Assembly (NCBI GenBank): GCA_034211115.1 | Contig: JAXHTH010000304.1 | Coordinates: 1-23,431 of the forward strand | Length of the DNA stretch: 23,431 nucleotides | DNA from: JAXHTH01 sp034211115 | GTDB lineage: Bacteria > Planctomycetota > Phycisphaerae > Phycisphaerales > SM1A02 | Direction of reading: 5' to 3' | Shown: positions 14,243 through 21,949 of the stretch, piece by piece | Layout of the letters: each line of letters begins with the position of its first letter | Position numbering within the stretch: the stretch's first letter is position 1 | The notes under the pieces: generated by a model | The model's input: the letters and a program-made list of their open reading frames with translations, nothing else | What the model was told of the DNA's origin: nothing | The model's database searches: none | Position numbers and translations under genes: made by a program

Positions 14243-14310
14243 CCGCACGACGCGGAGCGTGGGCCCACCACCGAGAAGCAACATCCGCACGACGCGGAGC
14301 GTCGTGCCAC
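14243..14310. repeat. Two further copies of the palindromic repeat
   Basis: The element seen at 76-161 recurs twice in the 94-base gap between two converging genes. The copy at 14287-14307 is identical in its 21-base core (arms GCACGACGC and GCGTCGTGC around GGA), and both carry the same ATCC or TCC leader and CCAC tail. The copy at 14245 keeps the left arm and loop, but its right arm has decayed (GCGTGGGCCCACC). Core starts are 42 bases apart. The same orientation is kept as in the first cluster. The location fits a REP-like hairpin that could end transcripts from both sides. Confidence 0.8.
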
Positions 14311-14317
14311 CCCTGCC

Positions 14318-15562
14318 TCACAACACGCGTTCGAAGACCTCGATGAGCCGATCGATCTCCTCGACCGTGTTGTAGTGGACGAGACTCACCCGCACCACGC
14401 CGTCCGCCGGATCGAGCCCGAGCGCTTCGCAGAGGCGATAGGCGTACATGTGCCCGTTGCGGATGCCGATGTTCTGCGCGTGCGCGGCGGCGGCGATCTC
14501 GGCCGATGACTTCGACTCGTGCACGAAGCTGATCGTGCCCACGCGATCCGGTCCGCTGTGCGCGGGGCCGATGATCCGCACCCGATCCTTGCCCAGCAGG
14601 TAGCCGATGAGGCGCTTCTGCACGGGATCTTCGCACGCGTGCATCACGTCGAAGGCGTCGACGATCGCCTGCCGATCGATCGGCACATCCTCCTCGCGCC
14701 CGGCGAGGAAGTTGAGATACTCTCCGAGCGCGAGCAGCCCGGCGCATCCCTCGTGCGAAGCGCCGCCGAGCTCGAACTTGTAGGGGATCTCCTCGCGCGG
14801 GATGAAGAAGTGATTGGGGCCGGTGAGCTCCGCCAGCGCCTCGTGCGTGCCGAACAGCGCCGCCATGTGCGGGCCGTACACCTTGTAGTTGGAATACACG
14901 TACCAGTCGACGTCCCAGGCGGCGACGTCGATGGCGCGATGGGGGGCATAGGCGACGCCGTCCACGACCACCCGCGCCCCCGTCGCGTGCGCGATTCGCG
15001 TGATCGCCTCGACGTCCACGATCTCACCCAGCAGGTTCGAGACGTGCACGAACGCGATGATCTTCGTCCGCTCCGTGAGCAGCTTCTCGAGTTCCTCCAC
15101 CGGGCAGGTCATCGACGCCTTGTCGAAGGCCCACATCTTCACGGTGAAGCCGCGGTCGGCGAGCTTCATCCAGGGCCCGACGTTCGCCTCGTGCCCGCTC
15201 TCGACGACGATGATCTCATCGCCGGGCTCAAGGGCGTCGGCGTAGCCGCCCGCGAGCATCGTGCACAATTGCGTGCAGGAGGGGCCCAGGATCACCTGCC
15301 CCCTCTCCCGCCCGTTCATGAACAGGTTGATGAACTCGTGCGCCTCGTGCACGATCGCATCGCATTGGTCCGCGAGCGCATACCCCGCCCCGAGCTGGAC
15401 GTACGTGCGGCGCATGTATTCGTGGATCGCATCCGCGACGACGGCGGGCACCTGCGACCCGCCGGCGTTCTCGAGGAAAACCGTCTCCGAGTCGAGGGCG
15501 GGAAACCGCCCGCGGAGACGCGCGACATCAACGGTCGTTCGTGCGGAAGTTGGCAACTGCAT
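14318..15562 (-). CDS. Class V aminotransferase, cysteine-desulfurase-like without the catalytic Cys
   Basis: The 414-residue PLP enzyme belongs to the SufS/NifS-like fold. Lys227 in SNYKVYGPH is the Schiff-base lysine, Asp201 (VVVDGVAYAPH) pairs with the pyridine nitrogen and His124 (SGHEAN) stacks on the ring. In true group II desulfurases a Cys follows the RxGxHC-type motif; here it reads IRNGHMYAYRL (367-377), with no Cys at that place. The protein therefore resembles the cysteine-desulfurase-like VC1184 subfamily, whose substrate is not settled. No suf or isc gene lies nearby. The ATG at 15562 has no Shine-Dalgarno sequence; TAAACT lies 6 bases upstream, which suggests a leaderless mRNA and a promoter separate from pepD. 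Confidence 0.88.
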   Translation of the reverse strand: MQLPTSARTTVDVARLRGRFPALDSETVFLENAGGSQVPAVVADAIHEYMRRTYVQLGAGYALADQCDAIVHEAHEFINLFMNGRERGQVILGPSCTQLCTMLAGGYADALEPGDEIIVVESGHEANVGPWMKLADRGFTVKMWAFDKASMTCPVEELEKLLTERTKIIAFVHVSNLLGEIVDVEAITRIAHATGARVVVDGVAYAPHRAIDVAAWDVDWYVYSNYKVYGPHMAALFGTHEALAELTGPNHFFIPREEIPYKFELGGASHEGCAGLLALGEYLNFLAGREEDVPIDRQAIVDAFDVMHACEDPVQKRLIGYLLGKDRVRIIGPAHSGPDRVGTISFVHESKSSAEIAAAAHAQNIGIRNGHMYAYRLCEALGLDPADGVVRVSLVHYNTVEEIDRLIEVFERVL

Positions 15563-15568
15563 GGGTCA

Positions 15569-15574
15569 AGTTTA
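15569..15574 (-). promoter_or_regulatory. Candidate -10 element of the aminotransferase-like gene
   Basis: TAAACT (4 of 6 matches) ends 6 bases before the ATG, so transcription would begin at the start codon. The -35 region is not recognisable. Confidence 0.35.
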
Positions 15575-15655
15575 GACGACTCACCGCCGACACGCTCCCG
15601 CGGCACACGGGATTCGCGTCGCCCCTTTTGGGTCTTCGCGCCCCTCCCACGACGC

Positions 15656-17161
15656 TCAGCCCCGCGCCAGCTCGGCGAGCAGAGCGATCAGAAAGCGGTA
15701 CGACCGCTCGACCGAGGCGATGTAGACGCGCTCCTCGGGGCTGTGGGCGCCCTCGATGCGGGGTCCGATGGAGATCATGTCCATCCCGCCGATGCGGCGG
15801 CCGATGATGCCGCATTCCAGCCCCGCGTGAATGGCCGCCACGCCCGGCTCCGTCTCGAAAAGCTCCGCATAGATCCGACGGGCCGTGGCCAGGAGCGGCG
15901 ACTCGAGATCCGGCTGCCAGCCCGGATACGAATTGCCGATCTCGACCGTCGCCCCGCCCAGGCGGCCGATGGCCGCGAGCTGCCACACGATCATCTGCAT
16001 GTCGTCGGCGGAAGAGCTTCGCGCCAGGCAGCCGACCTGCACGCGGATGCCGTCGCCGCTCTCCTCGCGTCGCGTGTCGATCGTCGAGATGTTGTTGGAG
16101 GTCTGGACGAGGCCGGGGATGTCGGGCACGATCGCCGCCACCCCGCTGGGCAGGGCGATGAGGCCCTTGAGCAATCGGCGCGAGTCCTCCGCCGAGCCGA
16201 CCGACGCGTCCCTGCCATCGATCGCGTCGACGGTGATCCGGCAGTTCTTCTCGCCGTGCGCCCGCACCGCGCGGGCCTGCGCTTCCCCGGCGGCGTTCCG
16301 CAGCGCATCGATCGTGCCGGCGGGACCCGCCACCGTCGCGCCGGCCTCGCGCGGGATCGCGTTGCGCTTGCTTCCGCCCGTGATGTCGACGAGCCTCAGC
16401 GGCAGATCGAGTTCGGCGCCGAGCACCTGGGCCAGGAGCTTGACGGCGTTGGCGCGGTTGAGATGGATCTCATCGCCGGAGTGCCCGCCGCGCAGGCCGC
16501 CGACCTTCACGCGACAGGTGTCGGTCACATCGGCGGGCGCCGCGGCGGGGAGTTCCCAGATCAGCTCGACGTCCGTGCCCCCGGCGCAGCCGATGTAGAT
16601 CGCGTCATCTTCCTCCGAATCGAGGTTGAGCATGCGGCGTCCGCGGAAGAAGCCGGCGTCCAGCGCGTTGGCCCCGGTCATGCCCATCTCCTCGTTGGAC
16701 GTGCAGAGGATCTCCAGGGGGCCGTGCACGACGTCGGGGGAACTGGCCGCGGCGAGGGCCATCGCCACCCCGATGCCGTTGTCGGCGCCCAGCGTCGTTC
16801 CCTCGGCGCACACGATCGGCTCGCCGGTCTCCGCATCCGTATCGATCACGGGTCGAATCGGATCGCGCTCGAAATCGTGCTTCACCTCGGCGTTCTTCTC
16901 GCCCACCATGTCCAGGTGCCCCTGGAGCACGGTGACCGGCGCGTTCTCGTGCCCCGGCGTGGCGGGCGCCTCGATGACGATGTTGCCCGTCTCGTCCCGG
17001 CGCGACGGGAACCCCAGCGCCTCGGCCGTCGCGCGCACGTGCGCCCTGATCTTCTCCTCGGACTTCGACGGCCGGGGCACCTCGGTCATGGCCGCGAAGA
17101 AGCGCCAGACCGCCTGCGGTTCAAGTGATTCGAGCGGTGACGATACGGTCTTCTCTGACAT
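15656..17161 (-). CDS. pepD: Aminoacyl-histidine dipeptidase (Xaa-His dipeptidase)
   Basis: PepD is a cytoplasmic two-metal peptidase of family M20 that splits dipeptides such as carnosine-like Xaa-His. The 501 residues match the family. Metal and catalytic residues are all present: His82 and Asp84 (QGHLDMV), Asp127 (LGADNGIG), Glu157/Glu158 (SNEEMGMTGA), Asp181 (NLDSEE) and a C-terminal His near 446 (HAGLECGII). The dimerisation insert between about 200 and 390 includes RGGHSGDEI. AAGG lies 9 bases before the ATG, inside the last codons of batE, and only 3 bases separate batE from pepD. It is therefore the last gene of the bat operon and probably coupled to it. A 93-base gap separates it from the next gene. 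Confidence 0.94.
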   Translation of the reverse strand: MSEKTVSSPLESLEPQAVWRFFAAMTEVPRPSKSEEKIRAHVRATAEALGFPSRRDETGNIVIEAPATPGHENAPVTVLQGHLDMVGEKNAEVKHDFERDPIRPVIDTDAETGEPIVCAEGTTLGADNGIGVAMALAAASSPDVVHGPLEILCTSNEEMGMTGANALDAGFFRGRRMLNLDSEEDDAIYIGCAGGTDVELIWELPAAAPADVTDTCRVKVGGLRGGHSGDEIHLNRANAVKLLAQVLGAELDLPLRLVDITGGSKRNAIPREAGATVAGPAGTIDALRNAAGEAQARAVRAHGEKNCRITVDAIDGRDASVGSAEDSRRLLKGLIALPSGVAAIVPDIPGLVQTSNNISTIDTRREESGDGIRVQVGCLARSSSADDMQMIVWQLAAIGRLGGATVEIGNSYPGWQPDLESPLLATARRIYAELFETEPGVAAIHAGLECGIIGRRIGGMDMISIGPRIEGAHSPEERVYIASVERSYRFLIALLAELARG

Positions 17162-17164
17162 CGA

Positions 17165-18109
17165 TCATGCCTTGGATGAAATGACGCGGGATCGCGGCAT
17201 TGTATCGTCGCAGCGCGCGTGGCGAGGCTGTCGCTGAACGGTTGCCGAGCGTGAAACCTCGTTGACGAGACCCGCCTGGTCGGCGCGGATCCATCCGGTC
17301 TTTCCATCGCGGAGCTCGATCTGAAACCAGTCGCCGCGGCGATCGAGGACCTCGAACTCGACACCCTGGTGCAGCGGCTGCTCGAACTGCGGCTCAAACC
17401 CCTCGCCGTTGCCCTTGCGCACGATGACCTCGTCGACGAGGACCACCCCCTGGCGGGTCGATCCGTCCCACGTGACATCGACCAGAACGGATATCCCGCA
17501 CGCGAGCCAGAGCACCGCGGCGAGCCCGGCCGCCCATCGCCACGTCGCGGCCGGGCGGAACAGATGGGCCAGCGACACGAGCCAGAACACGAGATACGCG
17601 GCGGCGAAGACGGCGAAACGCGACCCGATCGAGGTGCCCAAATGCCACGCCAGCAGCGCCCGGGCCAGCGCCCGTTCGCCGCTGGGCGCGATGCGGTCCC
17701 TCCGCAGCGAGCGGGCGTATTCGAGGTTGTGCGCCAGCCGCGCCTCGCCGGGCGTGTACCGCTCGGCCCGGCGGTATTCGAGGATCGCCCGCCCGATCTC
17801 GCCCGCCTGGAGATACGCGTTGCCGAGGTTGTAATGCAGATGCCCGTTCCGCACGCCGTCATCGATGAGCTGACGGAATCGCGCCGCGGCATCGCGGAAG
17901 ACCTCGCGCGCCGCCTCCGGATCAGACCCGCGCAGCGCGACGCCGCGGTCGTACAGCTCCTGCGCCTCGGCCAGGATCGCCTCCCGCTGCGGTTGCGTGA
18001 GCGCCGCCTCGGCGCGCGGCGCCGCCCCGAACAGGACCGGCAGAAGCAGCAGCCACAGGAGCCCGGGGCGGAGGCGCTTCACGCTCGCGGACGGTAACCG
18101 TCTGCTCAT
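17165..18109 (-). CDS. batE: BatE-like TPR and SH3 membrane protein
   Basis: The 314-residue protein is the last Bat component. A signal or first membrane segment (15-30) is followed by TPR helices (about 45-135, with GHLHYNLGNAYLQAGEIGRAILEYRRAERYTP matching the TPR pattern over several short blocks). Two membrane segments (about 163-184 and 190-211) and an SH3-like domain (about 219-282, ending DWFQIELRDGKTGWI) come next. That order, TPR, two membrane helices, SH3b, defines BatE. The ATG at 18109 overlaps the batD stop as ATGA, which fixes the start; the frame is open far upstream to 19405, but that part is antisense-frame shadow of batD. The polar tail after 285 has no recognised feature. 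It probably links the Bat complex to the membrane and to a periplasmic or wall ligand. Confidence 0.9.
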   Translation of the reverse strand: MSRRLPSASVKRLRPGLLWLLLLPVLFGAAPRAEAALTQPQREAILAEAQELYDRGVALRGSDPEAAREVFRDAAARFRQLIDDGVRNGHLHYNLGNAYLQAGEIGRAILEYRRAERYTPGEARLAHNLEYARSLRRDRIAPSGERALARALLAWHLGTSIGSRFAVFAAAYLVFWLVSLAHLFRPAATWRWAAGLAAVLWLACGISVLVDVTWDGSTRQGVVLVDEVIVRKGNGEGFEPQFEQPLHQGVEFEVLDRRGDWFQIELRDGKTGWIRADQAGLVNEVSRSATVQRQPRHARCDDTMPRSRVISSKA

Positions 18110-19971
18110 CCGATCCGCTCCCGTTCCAGGCGTCTGATGCAGCGGGCGGCGCGATCGGCCACGGCGTCGTCGCCCGCCGCCTCCGCCCCGCCGTAGCGCA
18201 TCGCTTCGCATGCGGCGAGCAGGGACTCGACCTCGTCGATGAGCCCCGGCGCCGCGCAGGCGCTTCGCAGGTGCGCGACGGCCTCGGCGCCGGTCAATGC
18301 CCCGGCGGGGAGATTGCCCCGATCGGCGACATACCCGGTCAGCGCGCCGGCGACCGCCTCGGCGCGGGCCGATCCGGACTCCGATCGCGCGCTGCGCAGC
18401 CGGCGCATCGCGTTGCGCAGCGCCGCGCGCCGCCGGGCATAGCCGCGATCGTGCCGGAGTCGGCGCACCTCGTACCGGCCCAGCGCGGCGGCGGCGAAGA
18501 GCGCCGGCGGGGCGGCGAGCAGCGCCCAGTGCCACCACGCCACGCGCAGTCCCTGCGGCGTCAGCAGCCTGTCCGCCCCGACGTGATTGGCGAGTATTCC
18601 CCCCGCCACTTCCGTCAGCTCCGTGGCGCGCGGCGCGCCCGATGCCTCGCCGCCCACGATCTCCGCCATCGTCAGCGTCGACGCGGCTCGAATGTCCAGC
18701 GGGATCGGTTCGCTGCGGACCGTCACGTATTCCTCGCGCTCCGGATCGAAATACGCGAACGGGATCGCGGGGACCTGATCGACCTGCTCGTTCTTCGCGC
18801 GGATCGTCTGCGTGAAGGTCTTGCGGCGCCCCTCGACGACGCCGGCCAGCGGATCGGGCGGAATCCGGAAATCGCGCTCCAGCTCGGGGACGCGCTGAAG
18901 CACCGGCGGCTGCAGCAGCTCCAGCGGCGCGCCCGAGGGCGTCCTGTCGCGCACGATGAGGGTGATGGTGATCGGATCGCCCACCGCCGCCTCGGTCGGC
19001 TTGGCGACGACCTCGATGTCGAAGGCGCCGACGGCGCCGGCGTAGAACGGCGGGCGGCCCTCCTCCGGCGGCAGCCTGACCTCCACCGCCGGCGGCTCCG
19101 ATGCCGCCACCACCGGGCGCGAGTCGGCGATGCGCAGCCGACCGGCGGAGAAGAAGTCGCGGCTGCGCTCCAGCCGCGTCGGATAGTCCAGGTACAACAC
19201 GACGGGTTCGACGTTCAGCGGGCCGGCCTGCTGCGGCCGGGAGACGGCGTCGACCTCGAAGACGTGATAGACCGCCTCCTCGCCGTCGGCGCCCGCGCGG
19301 CGGCGCGACTGGCCGACCGCGCCCTGCCAGGATCGCCGCTCCAGCCTGCCGATCGCGTTCTCGAAGAGGCCGAAGCGGCTCCGCTGGCCGCTCACGAGCG
19401 ACCACGTATCGCCCGGCCCGAGCCGCACGTTGAACTCCTCGTCGTCGTAGCGCTTGATCCAGATGCGCAGGGTGAGGCGGACCGGCTCGCCGAGATAGAC
19501 AAGTTCATCGTCGGCTTCCATCTCGAGGAAGAGCAGGTCGCCGGCCTCGGGCTTCGAGGCGATGATCTCGATCGGTTGACCGGTGAACGACTCCCCGTCC
19601 ACGGTCACCTCCAGCGGCGGCAGCGTGAATTCGCCCGCCTGCGTCGCCATCAGCGAGTAGCGCAGCTCCAGCGTCCTGCTCTGCGTGATGCGGCCGTTGA
19701 TGTTCCGGTAGCTTGACTGCGTGCTCTGCGAGGGCGGGCCGAGCACGCGAAGACCCGCGACTTCGGGGATCGACGGGTGGTCGCGCTCGCCGAAGTTCTC
19801 GTACTCGCGGACGGTGATCGTCAACGAGAACGGCATGCCGACGTAGACCTCGCGCGAGGAGAGGGCGATGCTGACCTCGGCCGCGTGCGCCGCGGAGAGC
19901 GCGCACAGGATCGCCGTGAGCGACAGGACGAGCCGGCGGAGGCGGCCGTGATATGCCGTCGGTTCGCGCAT
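18106..19971 (-). CDS. batD: BatD, exported membrane-anchored protein
   Basis: BatD is the large periplasmic component of the Bat system. The 621-residue product has a signal peptide (ALSAAHA, cleaved near 30). Ig-like beta domains follow, recognisable by repeated VYVGMPFSLTITV, VYLGEPVRLTLRIWI and AAVGDPITITLIV blocks (each an entry to one domain). A transmembrane helix lies near 472-492 (HWALLAAPPALFAAAALG), and a cytoplasmic C-terminal tail follows. The batC stop and this ATG overlap as TGATG, and AAGGA lies 6 bases upstream, so 19971 is chosen over the GTG at 19974. Homologues are annotated as oxygen-tolerance or aerotolerance proteins; the molecular role is not known. Confidence 0.9.
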   Translation of the reverse strand: MREPTAYHGRLRRLVLSLTAILCALSAAHAAEVSIALSSREVYVGMPFSLTITVREYENFGERDHPSIPEVAGLRVLGPPSQSTQSSYRNINGRITQSRTLELRYSLMATQAGEFTLPPLEVTVDGESFTGQPIEIIASKPEAGDLLFLEMEADDELVYLGEPVRLTLRIWIKRYDDEEFNVRLGPGDTWSLVSGQRSRFGLFENAIGRLERRSWQGAVGQSRRRAGADGEEAVYHVFEVDAVSRPQQAGPLNVEPVVLYLDYPTRLERSRDFFSAGRLRIADSRPVVAASEPPAVEVRLPPEEGRPPFYAGAVGAFDIEVVAKPTEAAVGDPITITLIVRDRTPSGAPLELLQPPVLQRVPELERDFRIPPDPLAGVVEGRRKTFTQTIRAKNEQVDQVPAIPFAYFDPEREEYVTVRSEPIPLDIRAASTLTMAEIVGGEASGAPRATELTEVAGGILANHVGADRLLTPQGLRVAWWHWALLAAPPALFAAAALGRYEVRRLRHDRGYARRRAALRNAMRRLRSARSESGSARAEAVAGALTGYVADRGNLPAGALTGAEAVAHLRSACAAPGLIDEVESLLAACEAMRYGGAEAAGDDAVADRAARCIRRLERERIG

Positions 19972-20888
19972 CACCAGTCCTTCTCCACGGGCGGGCGGCG
20001 CCCCTGTTGCCGGCGGGCCATCTCGTCGCGGCGCCGCCGCTCCTTGTCGCGCACGCTCTGGAGGAGGCGCCGGGCCTCCTCGCGGGTCATCTTGCGCCGC
20101 GCGCCGGCCGCCGCGTCTTCGGTTTCCTCCGTCTGCTCATCCGGGGCCTGGCCCGCCTGCGAAGGCTGGTCCTGCGGCGACTGCTCCGCTTGCTGCGGTT
20201 GCCGTTGCTGTTGCTGCTGCTGCTGCTCGCCCGGCTGCTGCTGATCCTGCGGAGACTGCTCTTCACCCTCCTGCGACTGCTGCTGATCCTGTCCTTCCTG
20301 CTGCCGGTCCTGATTCCCTTGTCCGCCCTGTTGCTGCTGTTGCTGCTGCATCTGCCGTCGGAGCTCTTCGAGGCGCTGGAGCTGCCGGTAGGTCAGCTCC
20401 GCGTTCGCCCTGGCATCTTCGTTTCGCGGGTCGACATCGAGCACCTGTCGATAGTGATCGAGGGCTCGGCGCAGTTCCTCGATGGCGCTGTCGAGCTGGC
20501 CGCCCGGGTTTTCGGCGCCCTGCGGCGACGGGGGCTGGAGATTGCGGGCGTAGGCGGTCGTGCCGAGGTTGTAAGCGGACCTGGCGCGCAGCGACTGCTC
20601 TTCCGCCCGGTTCAGTGCTTCGCCGAACAACTCCGCGGCGCGATCGAGATCGCCGGCGCGGTAGGCGGCGACGCCCATGTTATAGGGCACCTCCGGCGCC
20701 TGGGGCAGCAGCTCCCGCAGGCGCTCGTAGTGCCCGATCGCCTCGTCGTACTTTTCTTCGGCGACGGCGCGCCGCGCCTCATCCAGCAGCGTCGACGGCG
20801 AGGCCGGCGCGCCCCCGGACTGCGGGCCCGCGGCCCCGGCGAGCACTGCCGCCGTGACGATCATCCACATCATCGATGCCCATCGCAT
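19971..20888 (-). CDS. batC: BatC, TPR protein with glutamine-rich linker
   Basis: The 305-residue product begins with a hydrophobic export segment (5-20) and a run of TPR units. The units lie at about 36-70 (EEKYDEAIGHYERL), 68-100 (PYNMGVAAYRAGDLDRAAEL), 103-118 and 134-165 (AIEELRRALDHYRQVLDVDP). Residues 180-247 are almost pure Gln with Gly, Glu, Asp and Pro, encoded by CAG-rich DNA. The C-terminus (266-300) has TREEARRLLQSVRDKERRRRDE, a motif usual at BatC ends (given here in two overlapping parts: EEARRLLQSV and RDKERRRRDE). The start at 20888 overlaps the batB stop as TGATG, with GGAGG 10 bases upstream; the frame is open to 21164. BatC is expected to scaffold BatA/BatB on the outer face of the membrane. 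Confidence 0.9.
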   Translation of the reverse strand: MRWASMMWMIVTAAVLAGAAGPQSGGAPASPSTLLDEARRAVAEEKYDEAIGHYERLRELLPQAPEVPYNMGVAAYRAGDLDRAAELFGEALNRAEEQSLRARSAYNLGTTAYARNLQPPSPQGAENPGGQLDSAIEELRRALDHYRQVLDVDPRNEDARANAELTYRQLQRLEELRRQMQQQQQQQGGQGNQDRQQEGQDQQQSQEGEEQSPQDQQQPGEQQQQQQQRQPQQAEQSPQDQPSQAGQAPDEQTEETEDAAAGARRKMTREEARRLLQSVRDKERRRRDEMARRQQGRRPPVEKDW

Positions 20889-21925
20889 CAGGACGCAGCC
20901 TCCATCGGTCGGCGCCGGCGCAGCGGCCGACGATCGCCCATACATGATTCCACCAGCAGCAGGAGCAGGGCAAGGCCGGCGAACCACTGATATCGCGCCG
21001 TGTACCGCTTGACAAAGGTGGACTCGAACTCGCGCTTGGCGGCCGGCTCGATCCGATCCTTCCAGACCCGGTCCATGTCCACCGTCCCCGTGCCCACGGG
21101 CACGTACGCCCCGCCGGCGGCGAGGGCGATGTCGCGCAGCAGCGAGGAATCGAGCTTCGACCACACCTCCTCGCCCTGGTACTTGAGGTAGACCCGCTGC
21201 CCGTCCACCTCGGTCGGGATCCGCGCGCCCTCGTCGCGGTCGCCGATGCCGACGGTGTAGATGGGAAGCGATCGCGCCTCGGCGAGTTTCCGGGCGGCCT
21301 CGAGGGGGTAGCTGCCGTGATCCTCGCCGTCGGTGAAGACGATGATCGCCTTGTATTCGGGCAGGTCATCGGTGAACGAATCGCCGGCGAGGCGGAGGGC
21401 GTCGCCCAGCAGCGAGCCTCCCCGACCGGCGCTCTCCGTCGTCACCGTCTCCAGCGAGAGCAGGAACGCCCCGTAGTCGACGGTGAGCGGACAGCGCAGC
21501 GCCGCGTGACCCGCGAAGGTGACCAGCCCGACGCGATCACCCGCCAGACGGCTCACGAGATCGCCGATGCACTGCCGGGCGCGCTCCAGGCGGTTGGGAC
21601 GGACGTCCTCGGCGAGCATGGATCGGGAGGTGTCGAGCACGATCATGATGTCGATCCCCCGCTGCCGGACCGGTTCGTAGCTCACGCCCCAGCGCACGTC
21701 CAGAGCCGCGATGACCAGCATCACGCCCGCCGCGATGACGAGCACGGCGCGGAGCACACGCCGGCCGCGGCCCGCCTGCGGCATCAGCCGATCGTGCAGC
21801 GAGGCATCCGCCAGCCGATCGCGGGCGCGGCGCCTGAGCTGAAAGCCGGCGATGACGAGGACCAGCATCGCGCCGACCACCCACAGCCAGTGCAGCGCTT
21901 CGAGATGCTGAAAACGAAAGTCCAT
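20888..21925 (-). CDS. batB: BatB, von Willebrand factor A membrane protein
   Basis: The 345-residue protein has two N-terminal membrane helices (11-29 and 57-75), a von Willebrand A domain (about 90-290) and a C-terminal membrane helix (about 316-334). The metal-binding MIDAS site is intact: Asp98, Ser100 and Ser102 in DTSRSM, the Thr in the ESAGRGGS loop region and FTDGEDHGS. VWA domains bind partner proteins through the bound magnesium or manganese ion. BatB pairs with BatA in the Bat complex. The ATG at 21925 lies 24 bases after the batA stop, the widest gap within the operon, with only a weak Shine-Dalgarno sequence. The C-terminal stop overlaps batC. Confidence 0.93.
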   Translation of the reverse strand: MDFRFQHLEALHWLWVVGAMLVLVIAGFQLRRRARDRLADASLHDRLMPQAGRGRRVLRAVLVIAAGVMLVIAALDVRWGVSYEPVRQRGIDIMIVLDTSRSMLAEDVRPNRLERARQCIGDLVSRLAGDRVGLVTFAGHAALRCPLTVDYGAFLLSLETVTTESAGRGGSLLGDALRLAGDSFTDDLPEYKAIIVFTDGEDHGSYPLEAARKLAEARSLPIYTVGIGDRDEGARIPTEVDGQRVYLKYQGEEVWSKLDSSLLRDIALAAGGAYVPVGTGTVDMDRVWKDRIEPAAKREFESTFVKRYTARYQWFAGLALLLLLVESCMGDRRPLRRRRPMEAAS

Positions 21926-21949
21926 GGCTTCACACGGAAGAACAAGACC

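Noticed and set aside
17165..19405. 746-codon minus-strand frame covering batE and part of batD
   Set aside because: Only the last 314 codons are a protein (batE, starting at 18109 in an ATGA overlap). The part before is a frame-shifted shadow of batD with Arg/Gly-rich nonsense.
20147..20350. Non-coding triplet-repeat element
   Set aside because: The CAG-rich DNA is fully in frame within batC and encodes its glutamine-rich linker.
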